Source: Lentisphaeria bacterium
Lineage (GTDB): Bacteria > Verrucomicrobiota > Lentisphaeria > Victivallales > UBA1829
Reading direction: 5' to 3'
Length of the DNA stretch: 53,588 bases
Assembly (NCBI GenBank): GCA_017963105.1
Contig: JAGCTY010000017.1
Location: forward strand, 1 to 53,588
Part shown: positions 47,801 to 53,588 of the stretch, piece by piece
How the letters are laid out: every line of letters begins with the position of its first letter
Numbering within the stretch: position 1 is the first letter of the stretch
The notes under the pieces: model-generated
Databases searched by the model: none
Told to the model about the DNA's origin: nothing
Seen by the model: the letters and a program-made list of their open reading frames with translations, nothing else
Program-made: the position numbers and the translations under genes

Positions 47801-48653
47801 CGAAAAACAGTTTGTGCGCCTGTTCGCTCTGAACCATGATTTCGATGGCCTTCAAATCCAAATGGTCGATGGTCCTGTTCCCGCCAAGGGGATAAATGAT
47901 GACATCGGCCTCCGGCAGCATCTTATAAAAAAGTTCCGTTTCCCACTGGTTCACGAACAAACTCGGAGATTCCGTTATGACACATCCGAGACGTTCGAGA
48001 ATTTCGGAATGAATATGGCAGACTGCGTGGGATACGAAAACAAACAGAATCTCCTCCAGAGAAAAGTCGTGATTGCGTCCCTGCGACCAGCGCAGCGCCC
48101 AATCCGCAGGGTATGTCATGAAGGACTTCATTTCCTGAAGTGTGAACCTGTTTTTGCTTCTGTATTCCTTCAACTTGGGATCGTTGGAATAGTTCAGGAT
48201 CAAGGTCGCGATTTGAAGCGATTCATATTTTTCCGGATTATAATTCCTGCGGTCGCGTTCATAGCTGGCCCATTCACTGTCGATGCATTTCCGCAGATAA
48301 GCTGTCCCAAGTTCGGGAGTTGACGAAAGCGCTGCCGCAAGAATCGAGTTGGTAAAACCGATCACGCTCAGCAGTAATTCATACTCCGTTTTCCAGAAGA
48401 TCTCAACGTATTCGTCCTCGTGTTCCGGAATGGATACGGCGGAGGTCATTGCAGCGGCGGTCTTGAGACCGTCGATTCCCATGGGGGAAATCTCCCGCCC
48501 TCCGCAAAAGGTGTTGAATGTCGTGGATACCCCCTTTCCGAAAGACCTGACAAGAACGATTTTCGGGCATTTCGGGTCTGTTCCGTCGGTAATAGATGCA
48601 AACTTCGTATCCACGATGGGGCTCCTGTTGTGCTCGTTTGGGTGAATCGACAT
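44892..48653 (-). CDS. Tandem dynamin-like GTPase, first module degenerate
   Basis: This 1253-aa frame contains two similar GTPase modules. In the first (residues about 30-400) the P-loop is SFGKGVST, without the GKS lysine in place, and G3 reads ESPSLF, so it is a pseudo-GTPase. In the second the P-loop is GEFQGGKST and G3 is DCPGLF, intact. A helical stalk and two adjacent membrane helices (AAMVSAIIGGAILVLAVGFL and FMIVAGVALVLLG) follow, as in membrane-active bacterial dynamins. AGGAGG 6 nt before an in-frame ATG at 47429 shows that an 845-aa protein can be made separately. The 15 or so residues before it look like translated spacer, so two genes were probably joined by loss of a stop. Confidence 0.8.
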   Translation of the reverse strand: MSIHPNEHNRSPIVDTKFASITDGTDPKCPKIVLVRSFGKGVSTTFNTFCGGREISPMGIDGLKTAAAMTSAVSIPEHEDEYVEIFWKTEYELLLSVIGFTNSILAAALSSTPELGTAYLRKCIDSEWASYERDRRNYNPEKYESLQIATLILNYSNDPKLKEYRSKNRFTLQEMKSFMTYPADWALRWSQGRNHDFSLEEILFVFVSHAVCHIHSEILERLGCVITESPSLFVNQWETELFYKMLPEADVIIYPLGGNRTIDHLDLKAIEIMVQSEQAHKLFFAINARKAKKHVEGVFRPADHASIKSRGIDLDEDDIMVFHSRLAFEAESFPYTEDKMRWKKNVRSDLASYLDLDPFDPSSQEKIDALMADPEALMEISGFPNLIDKIETFLHINNNKRNHPRRQTMKQEMTPVIYEEKRNGLMTLLEGIIKTCPKLDEETKDELNAAVDKLKRNSFEIVLVGEFQGGKSTTFNTICGGRTISPMGIGIKTSATKISAMSIPENKEEYVDVFWKTDRELLQTMMNFIEYSFVEHPERRSKFYDSENNLVATLKTPEIFAIARECIDREWDIYESNRKAYDPKEEGKLDLLQISTLILNFYNNQQLNTYREKTRVTVSELQTMVTFPVDWLMRWAQSRDAGFSLEETQFVFLSSAFCHIHSKNLERLGCIITDCPGLFAGPWDTEVANEAMRKADAILYLLGGVKAIQEADLKALSAIVQSNQEHKLFFAINARKAKKHVEGAFRPADHASIKSRGIDLDEDDIMVFHSLLAFEAKSFPYLEDKTGWKKETRRNLAHYLDLDPFEEADAEKINGLVTNPDELADVSDFTSLVNRIETSIVAKKSEAILVKGGTDKASNALENLSGALQARENGAMTTRTDREAEVKAAWAKLKKFQEEVKVLIGGLDKPVLAESLADNFVEEVFIRNTAAIANSITDKIKVLFTHSTTLCQIVYDVAKKRIKSLYSDNCDKEKGKIHSILESSIKDSIYSITTNAIEGWCTNLIQGNNLVFNSTYQNELNNIQERIRERWDSQYQGGNSLLKGLVIDFSWNPSLDGEQVTSRIGDSEVKISVQAQIIKALSMRVAAMVSAIIGGAILVLAVGFLFDAIFMIVAGVALVLLGKKYNQWLEEKLAIGLERAFRVPLQQKVTEYFRSDETTFVLKENAREIIFKFVESLKTRCDQSLKKQKKDLEKRVKDSLALERLAIGDLQRIADECKTIRETQIDPAWAQVSAFADELKPYFASAADIAKIK
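46326..46479 (-). repeat. Near-identical 154-bp segment, copy in second GTPase module
   Basis: It matches 47664-47817 with 3 differences in 154 bp (at 46342, 46423, 46473). The surrounding modules are clearly more divergent, so this patch points to recent gene conversion. It encodes the stretch around KLFFAINARKAKKHVEG and RPADHASIKSRGIDLDEDD. Confidence 0.85.
47436..47441 (-). promoter_or_regulatory. Internal ribosome-binding site in the tandem GTPase frame
   Basis: AGGAGG on the minus strand stands 6 nt before ATG 47429 (MKQEM). It is a perfect site and stronger than that of the upstream start at 48653, so the second GTPase is probably translated on its own, perhaps in excess. Confidence 0.7.
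47664..47817 (-). repeat. Near-identical 154-bp segment, copy in the degenerate GTPase module
   Basis: Partner of 46326-46479, in direct orientation 1338 bp away. Recombination between the copies would remove 1338 bp (446 codons) in frame and leave one hybrid module. Confidence 0.85.
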
Positions 48654-48663
48654 CAAGTCCGGG

Positions 48664-48692
48664 ACGGGGGGCGTGACGCCTCCCCGCCCCGT
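48664..48692 (-). promoter_or_regulatory. GC-rich hairpin between peptidase and tandem GTPase genes
   Basis: Arms 48664-48673 and 48685-48692 (ACGGGGGGCG/CGCCCCGT with a bulge) lie in the 61-nt gap inside the operon. On the minus strand the loop carries GGGGAGG. No T run follows, so it may be a processing or attenuation point setting the ratio of upstream to downstream products. Confidence 0.4.
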
Positions 48693-48714
48693 GTTGTCGG
48701 TTGTTATGTCCTGT

Positions 48715-49662
48715 TCAGTTGATATGTCCGTTCATGCAGATGTTCATCGTACGCATTTTCGCACCGCACTCCCCGCAGCAATACGTGCCGAGACGCTGCG
48801 CGGTCGTCTTGAACACGGTCGTGCTCGCGAACTTGCCGATTTCCACGCCTCTGCTGGCATTGTAGGGATGCGTCTTGCTCCACAGGGTCAGGTTCTGGAG
48901 GATTCCTTCCCAGTCTTTCGTCGAGAAGGTCTTCTCGTACTCCAGAGTCTGCTCATAATACGCCTTGTAGTTGACGTTTTTCAGGATCGACTCCGGGCCG
49001 CCCGCCAGGTGCATGATCACGGAAGTGGCTTTTTTCGCGCTGCCGGCATACAGCGCGGAAACGCGGTCGGCGGAATACTCCGACATGCGCATCCACCTGT
49101 AGACGCACTGTTCGAAGGCGGTCGAGAGCCCGAAACTGGCCACCGTGGCGGCCATTCCCAAAGCCGAGCCGAGCCCCAGGAGCAGGGTCTGGGCCAGCAT
49201 GGAATAACGGACATGCCTGAAGAGAATATGTCCGCATTCGTGGGCCAGGACGATCCTGATGTCCTCGGGGGTGAAGGATTCGACAAGTCCGGAGGTGACA
49301 TGGACGAATGCCTTTTGTTCACCGCAGGTGTAGGCGTTGGGAACAGGGTTCATTTCCATGTAGAACTGCGGAATCTCGGTGATTCCCAGCGTCTTGCAGA
49401 CATCCACAAGCAGCTGGTAGTATTCGGGCAGCTGATCCGGCCCCAGGCGCAGGGTGTTGCCGATGTTCTTGCCGAACATGACTTTCTCCACAACGCCGCT
49501 CAGGACCCATTTCATGACCGTGGAGAACCCGGGAAGCTTTTCCATGGCGTTGATCGCCTCCCGGTCGTCCGGATGCATCAGGGTGGACCAGTCGATCCCC
49601 TGCGAATCGCCGAAGGCGGCCGGAGCGTTATTCAGGAAAGAAGGTTGATACCGTTCAGACAT
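48715..49662 (-). CDS. M48-family metallopeptidase with C-terminal zinc ribbon
   Basis: This 315-aa protein has the zinc-peptidase motif HECGH (about residues 140-144) and a third ligand candidate in MSEYSADR (about 193-200), as in M48 peptidases of the HtpX/Ste24 type. Hydrophobic stretches follow the motif (MLAQTLLLGLGSALGMAATVASFG), so it may be membrane-associated. The C-terminus CCGECG-x-CMNGH resembles a zinc ribbon. The ATG at 49662 with AGGTG upstream is preferred over 49674. In the sigma/anti-sigma operon it may degrade a regulator or a membrane target; that is an inference. Confidence 0.8.
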   Translation of the reverse strand: MSERYQPSFLNNAPAAFGDSQGIDWSTLMHPDDREAINAMEKLPGFSTVMKWVLSGVVEKVMFGKNIGNTLRLGPDQLPEYYQLLVDVCKTLGITEIPQFYMEMNPVPNAYTCGEQKAFVHVTSGLVESFTPEDIRIVLAHECGHILFRHVRYSMLAQTLLLGLGSALGMAATVASFGLSTAFEQCVYRWMRMSEYSADRVSALYAGSAKKATSVIMHLAGGPESILKNVNYKAYYEQTLEYEKTFSTKDWEGILQNLTLWSKTHPYNASRGVEIGKFASTTVFKTTAQRLGTYCCGECGAKMRTMNICMNGHIN

Positions 49663-49673
49663 GTCGCACCTCA

Positions 49674-51410
49674 TCAGATGTCAAAGTTTTCCATGTTGTT
49701 TTGAAGCATTTTGATCTTTGCGACCGTTTCGGCGACCTGTTCCTCGGAAAGGACCTGACGCTGGGTATCCTGCATGACTTCCTGATAGGGCGCGATCCGT
49801 TCCGCGTAAATCTCCGCGAAGACCTCCTTCAGGCTCTCAAGCAGCTTCGCCCTGATGTCCTGGCTCTGATGCTGAAGATCACTCACGCAATCCTCAAGCG
49901 ACTGGATGAACGATTTCTTGAGCGTATTGAGAACGACGTACCGCAGGAACTCATGAGGCAGCAGATTCTTGATGATGGGAATCTTGTCCGCGAAATACAG
50001 CCCGATTGCCCAGAGGATATTCCCGAAGAAGAATCCCGCGCCGATTTCCAGCCATTTGAGGAGGGTCGGATTGACCTTTCCCAGCCATCCGGCGCTGACG
50101 GTGGAGTGGTAGCCGTTGCTGGAGATGGAAATCCGGTTGGCCGCCTCTTCGATTTTCTTGCTGCATTCGGTAAGAATCAGGCGGAACCGCTCGTTCAGTC
50201 GTTCCGAGACTGCTGCGATACGGTCTTCGATGTCGGGTGTGATTTCTTCCATGGCGGTCCCGATGCGCAGTTTGACGGAGGCAAGGTCCTGGCAATCCTG
50301 GAACAATGCGACGAAACGCTCGACCAGGGATCCGTCGCCGTCAATGAACTCCGATCTCAGGGCGGCAAGTTCCTCCGAGGAAGCGCGTCCCAGCTCGGTG
50401 GAAAGGTAATGATACTGCTTCTGGTATTCGCTGTCCAGTTCGATGGCCGCATCGTTGATTTTGTTTTCCAGTTCACGCAGAGCCTCTTTGCTCTTGCCGT
50501 TCACTTCGATCTGCGCATTCAGTTTCTCCATGAAGGCGATGAAATCCCCGCGCAGCGCGTAGGCGGCCTTGTCGATTCTCGACTGGGCCTTGTTTTCGTC
50601 GAGGAACGCAAGCAGCGTGGACATGATCTCCTGTTCGCCGCGAAGGATCTCGCCGTCCACGGTCGGATCGTAGGTGTAGGCGTGAACAGGGACATACTCG
50701 CGTCCGATCTGGCAGAGCTGGGCCTTGATGGCATTCTGGATCAGTGCACGTTCCGAAGCGGGCTTTTCCTCTTTGGGATTATAGGAGGCCAGGACGATGG
50801 CCCGGCTCATTCCCTGGTTGAAGATGGAGCTCCGCAGGTAGCTGATCTCCGCCGTGGCAAGTTGTCTCGAAGCGCCGACCACCATGACGACCAGATCCGA
50901 TTCCGACAGGACCTCGGCGGTCGTCCTCTTGATCAGATCCTGATTCGGATCTTCGATTCCGGGAGTGTCGAAGAACGTGTAACTCTGCAGCGCGTCGATC
51001 GGCATTGCCAGCTGAACGTATTTGATCTTATTCGCCAGCTCGAGCCGGGCCGCTTCGGTTGACGCCGTCGTCAGGGAGCGCAGAAGATCGTCCGTGATTT
51101 CCTCATCGAAGAAGGACTGATCGGGGATGTCGCTCTTCCGATGGACAACCGTCAGGCATTTGCGTTCGCCATAGACCAGTTTCGTCGGGATGGCGGTCGT
51201 CGGAAGCCCTTTGCCTTCCGTCAGCAGAGTTTCGCTGCCGAGCAGCACCCGGTTCAGGAGCGTCGATTTCCCGACCTGGAAGCAGCCGACCAGGGAAATC
51301 ACATAATGAGGCGACGTCATGTTCTGAAGCGCCGTGTTTGTGTCTTCACGCAGGGGGATCTTTTCCTCCAATGCGATTTGCAACATTCTGTCAAGTCGTT
51401 CTTTGTTCAT
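49674..51410 (-). CDS. Bacterial dynamin-like GTPase
   Basis: This 578-aa GTPase has P-loop GCFQVGKST (42-50), G2 region LPTTAIPTKLVYGE (69-82) and G3 DTPGIEDP (148-155). A canonical NKxD is absent (ASYNPKEE), as in many bacterial dynamins. A helical stalk (about 275-440) follows, then a hydrophobic paddle-like segment (WLEIGAGFFFGNILWAIGLYF, about residues 455-475) and a terminal helical bundle. It probably binds and deforms membranes on GTP hydrolysis. It is the first GTPase gene after the sigma/anti-sigma pair and overlaps or abuts the peptidase gene. Confidence 0.85.
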   Translation of the reverse strand: MNKERLDRMLQIALEEKIPLREDTNTALQNMTSPHYVISLVGCFQVGKSTLLNRVLLGSETLLTEGKGLPTTAIPTKLVYGERKCLTVVHRKSDIPDQSFFDEEITDDLLRSLTTASTEAARLELANKIKYVQLAMPIDALQSYTFFDTPGIEDPNQDLIKRTTAEVLSESDLVVMVVGASRQLATAEISYLRSSIFNQGMSRAIVLASYNPKEEKPASERALIQNAIKAQLCQIGREYVPVHAYTYDPTVDGEILRGEQEIMSTLLAFLDENKAQSRIDKAAYALRGDFIAFMEKLNAQIEVNGKSKEALRELENKINDAAIELDSEYQKQYHYLSTELGRASSEELAALRSEFIDGDGSLVERFVALFQDCQDLASVKLRIGTAMEEITPDIEDRIAAVSERLNERFRLILTECSKKIEEAANRISISSNGYHSTVSAGWLGKVNPTLLKWLEIGAGFFFGNILWAIGLYFADKIPIIKNLLPHEFLRYVVLNTLKKSFIQSLEDCVSDLQHQSQDIRAKLLESLKEVFAEIYAERIAPYQEVMQDTQRQVLSEEQVAETVAKIKMLQNNMENFDI

Positions 51411-51450
51411 TTTTTATGCCTTTCTCTTTTGGTTAAAGGTATGTTTTTGT

Positions 51451-52131
51451 TTATTCAAAAAAAACCAATTCTCCATTGATTTTTTCACCATCGGAATAGA
51501 TGACCGAGATTTCAGGTTCTTTCAGCGCTTTTCTGAAATCACCGAACGAGATCGTCGCGACCCCCATGAAAACCGGCAGCAGGAACGACGCAAACTTGAG
51601 CCGGCCGGATTCGATCGCGAGACCGTGATGGTCCGTGACGAGAAAAGACAGGACCGCATTGTCGGAAAAGTCATTGGAAATCAGCAATTCCGCGTTCCAC
51701 CTTCTTGTCAGGCCGCTTTGGGGACTCGATTCGAAAACCATCTTGCAGACGATCTCCTTTTGCCCGGCGGGCCGGGAGAAAATGGTTCCGCGCGGAGCCC
51801 GCGCCGCGGAAGCGTTGTCTACAAGGGACATGGCTCCGACCATGGGAATGATGGATGCCAGGGAGGATAAGGCAGCTCCCCCGAACGGGAATAACGGCGC
51901 GGGCTTTTCGGAATGCGGCTGCATGAGCTTCTTTTCGAGAAATGACCGGAAGTCGACCCAGATCCTCTGTTCCGGACGCGATGCCGGAGAATCGACGATC
52001 TCCAGAGCGGTGATTCTCAGCAGGTCCTGGCATCTGCGGCAGTTGAAAACGTGCATTGCCACCTCCGCATGTACCTGTTCCGGCGACAGTACGAACTGAA
52101 GGGCTTCTTCTTCTGTAATACAATGTTTCAT
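51451..52131 (-). CDS. Zinc-finger anti-sigma factor
   Basis: This 226-aa protein has an N-terminal ZAS-like motif HVFNCRRCQDLL (H27, C31, C34), typical of zinc-binding anti-sigma domains. A linker with one modest hydrophobic stretch (FGGAALSSLASIIPMVGAMSLV, about residues 83-104) and a beta-rich C-terminal domain follow. It is probably the partner of the sigma factor encoded 5 nt upstream. The weak membrane segment leaves open whether it is membrane-bound or soluble and redox/zinc-responsive. AGGA lies about 9 nt before the ATG. Confidence 0.7.
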   Translation of the reverse strand: MKHCITEEEALQFVLSPEQVHAEVAMHVFNCRRCQDLLRITALEIVDSPASRPEQRIWVDFRSFLEKKLMQPHSEKPAPLFPFGGAALSSLASIIPMVGAMSLVDNASAARAPRGTIFSRPAGQKEIVCKMVFESSPQSGLTRRWNAELLISNDFSDNAVLSFLVTDHHGLAIESGRLKFASFLLPVFMGVATISFGDFRKALKEPEISVIYSDGEKINGELVFFE

Positions 52132-52136
52132 CTTAT

Positions 52137-52784
52137 TCAATCCTGTCGTTCTGCGGCTATTTTTTTCAGAGATTCCATGGCGCGCTGGTGTATTTTGTTG
52201 ATGTTGATATCGTTGGTGTGTTTTAACAACTCGGAGACCGTTTTGGAGCTCAAACCCGCTTTGTCCCTCAGTAGCAGGACATAGGCGTAAATCGGATTGG
52301 TTCTCCACAGTTCTCCGAAACATTTTTGTCCGAATGTGTATCTTTCACTTTCATCATCTGTCTCCGTGTTGTCGCTAACAGAGAGGATGTCGTCCTCGTT
52401 TTGTGACACCATTTTTATGTCTTCCGCGTTTTTTTTCCGAATTTCTTCCTTGATGATCGCGCGGATATAGTACCGAAACCAGAGATGAAGCGGGGCCTTG
52501 TGTTCATACAGGGCGATTTTGTTCTCGTCGATCATCCGGATATACAGCCTGGAAAGAAGCTCGTCCTCCTCATTCCCGTCCCAATGCAAATCATGCACCT
52601 GATGGATCAGCAGGGAGCCAGACCGGAACACAAAGAGCCGGATGGAATAGATTTTTATGAATTGCCACGCCTTGGAGTCGCCCGCGCACAGAGCTTTTTT
52701 CAGTTCCCGATGCGACGTTTCCTTCCAGTCGTCCAGATAAGCGCTGAAATCGGCGGAGGAACCTCCATTTCCCCGTATGTTCAT
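52137..52784 (-). CDS. Sigma-70 family (ECF-like) sigma factor
   Basis: This 215-aa protein has a sigma region 2-like part (LSRLYIRMIDENKIALYEH, then WFRYYIRAIIKEEIRKK, about residues 75-120). A linker of acidic residues and a C-terminal region 4-like helix-turn-helix (about 165-212, AGLSSKTVSELLKHTNDININKIHQRA) follow. It probably directs RNA polymerase to its own operon and perhaps others. The ATG at 52784 has GGGGAGG 7 nt upstream and overlaps the stop of the leader ORF as ATGA. Confidence 0.75.
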   Translation of the reverse strand: MNIRGNGGSSADFSAYLDDWKETSHRELKKALCAGDSKAWQFIKIYSIRLFVFRSGSLLIHQVHDLHWDGNEEDELLSRLYIRMIDENKIALYEHKAPLHLWFRYYIRAIIKEEIRKKNAEDIKMVSQNEDDILSVSDNTETDDESERYTFGQKCFGELWRTNPIYAYVLLLRDKAGLSSKTVSELLKHTNDININKIHQRAMESLKKIAAERQD

Positions 52785-52936
52785 GTTCTGCCTCCCCGTT
52801 CTGACATGCTGAACGTCACTGCCGCGCGGCGGCAAAAAGAGGAAAGGGACGTCGCCCTTCCTCGGCGGACGCGGGAAGCGGAAAGCAAGTTCAGCAGCCC
52901 ATGCGTTTTCCGGCTGTTTTCGCGCGCTGATTTCAT
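52781..52936 (-). CDS. Arginine-rich leader ORF coupled to the sigma gene
   Basis: A 51-codon frame starts at 52936 with GAGGAG about 7 nt upstream and stops with TGA overlapping the sigma-factor ATG (ATGA). The peptide is basic, with about ten arginines, and has no recognised domain. It is the first frame on the transcript from the promoter at 52981-53009, so its translation could control that of the sigma gene. It may be a short regulatory peptide or merely a translational enhancer. Confidence 0.5.
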   Translation of the reverse strand: MKSARENSRKTHGLLNLLSASRVRRGRATSLSSFCRRAAVTFSMSERGGRT

Positions 52937-52980
52937 ACTTTTTCTCCTCAATTTAATTATGAAATGCCGTTTTGCCGCTT

Positions 52981-53009
52981 ACTATAGCATATAGATATTC
53001 TTATTTCAA
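52981..53009 (-). promoter_or_regulatory. Promoter of the sigma/dynamin operon
   Basis: On the minus strand TTGAAA (53009-53004), a 17-nt spacer, TATAGT (52986-52981). It is a housekeeping-type promoter with an AT-rich surround. I saw no second, ECF-type motif that would show autoregulation. Confidence 0.7.
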
Positions 53010-53275
53010 GCAAAAAAAAGAAAAAGTCGATTCTTTTCTTTGTGTTTTCAACTTGGTGGAATTTATGCCGGTTCTCCCCTTTCGCGCCCCCTCGCGCGCC
53101 CCGCAATTCCGGCCGCCGAAGACCTGGGTACAACATTTCCTCTGTCCGCGGTGACTGGTGCCGGAACCGCGCCTGAGGCGTAGCCGTGAAGCTTTCGCGG
53201 ATTCGTTCGGAGGTGTCGGATGTCGCCGCCGCCGACCGGGTCAGAACCTTTTTCTATAAAAGAAACGGCATCCGC

Positions 53276-53303
53276 TTGCATTTTTTCTTTCCGGGTGTAT
53301 ATT
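53276..53303 (+). promoter_or_regulatory. rpsB promoter
   Basis: TTGCAT (53276-53281), 16 nt, TATATT (53298-53303). The leader to rpsB is about 160 nt, long enough for the S2-binding control region known in other bacteria, which I cannot identify here. Confidence 0.6.
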
Positions 53304-53473
53304 AAATGCTACGTTTTCTCAACGCATCCGGATCGGCCGTATGCCGGTTCCCCCGCACTCAACCAACCCCGCGGGCGGATGCGCACAACTGAACAAGAAG
53401 GTATCTTGCTCCGCGCCAACCGACAACACCCGCGGAGGAAAAGAGCCGGAACGAAGAAAGGCGGATGGAAACA

Positions 53474-53588
53474 ATGGCCATCTCTGTCAAAGACCTGTTG
53501 GAAGCCGGGTGCCATTTCGGGCATCAGACGAAGCGCTGGAACCCCAAGATGAAAGATTACGTCTACGGGGCGAAGAACGGTATCTCGA
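53474..53588 (+). CDS. rpsB: Ribosomal protein S2, 5' part
   Basis: The first 38 codons of S2 ([20 protein letters not shown], then [18 protein letters not shown]) run off the window end. S2 is a component of the 30S subunit. The ATG at 53474 fits the family start; an in-frame ATG at 53465 (METMAIS) is also possible. AAAGG lies upstream. tsf probably follows outside the window. Confidence 0.95.
   Translation, partial: MAISVKDLLEAGCHFGHQTKRWNPKMKDYVYGAKNGIS

Overview
The window is about 53.6 kb of GC-rich bacterial chromosome. The gene set fits an obligate or aerotolerant anaerobe: an [FeFe]-hydrogenase-like protein, and a desulfoferrodoxin, flavodiiron protein and rubredoxin set. By gene style it is probably from the PVC group, perhaps Lentisphaerota (Victivallis-like). 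That placement is an inference from family content, not a database result. Promoters conform well to sigma70 consensus (TTGACA/TTGAAA, 16-17 nt, TATATT/TATAGT), which made many starts easy to set. I saw no tRNA, rRNA or CRISPR array.

Layout. 1-185: nested short repeats that resemble an insertion-sequence end. 186-2406 (-): hydrogenase operon ([2Fe-2S] thioredoxin-like protein, [FeFe]-hydrogenase-like protein, exported thioredoxin-fold protein without its cysteines). 2791-6895 (+): DUF2339/DUF3999 membrane pair. 6985-7358 (-): a non-coding transcript with strong promoter and terminator, whose core has the size and paired ends of 6S RNA. 7546-11984 (+): glgC, HD phosphohydrolase, TauE/SafE permease, YihY/BrkB protein. 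12085-13413 (-): MFS transporter. 13766-15815 (+): RDD membrane protein and WbsX-type glycosyl protein, followed by a helically phased array of TGACGGAATG boxes. 16343-18239 (-): oxygen-defence operon (rubredoxin, flavodiiron protein, superoxide reductase).

18475-29862 (-): a single-direction phage-derived cluster with Mu-like terminase, protease/scaffold, cement protein and major capsid, gp36-like protein, unknown structural proteins, a long beta-helical fibre, a holin-like protein and a lipoprotein. No portal, tail tube, tape measure, integrase or transposase is visible. It is followed by a strong terminator. 30279-37087 (+): BASS-family transporter, uvrA, small membrane proteins, putP-like symporter. 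37270-41464 (-): McrBC-type restriction pair preceded by a lipoprotein alpha/beta hydrolase.

41759-52936 (-): the most striking region. A consensus promoter at 52981-53009 drives a coupled leader ORF, a sigma factor, a zinc-binding anti-sigma factor, a 578-aa dynamin-like GTPase, an M48 peptidase, a 1253-aa tandem dynamin-like protein (first GTPase module degenerate, second intact), a small dynamin-like GTPase, a coiled-coil protein and a DUF445 membrane protein. Together these look like one sigma-controlled membrane-surveillance or membrane-remodelling system with four GTPase modules. It sits next to McrBC, so a defence role is plausible. By eye this region is less GC-rich than the housekeeping genes around it. 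The window ends in the 5' part of rpsB (+).
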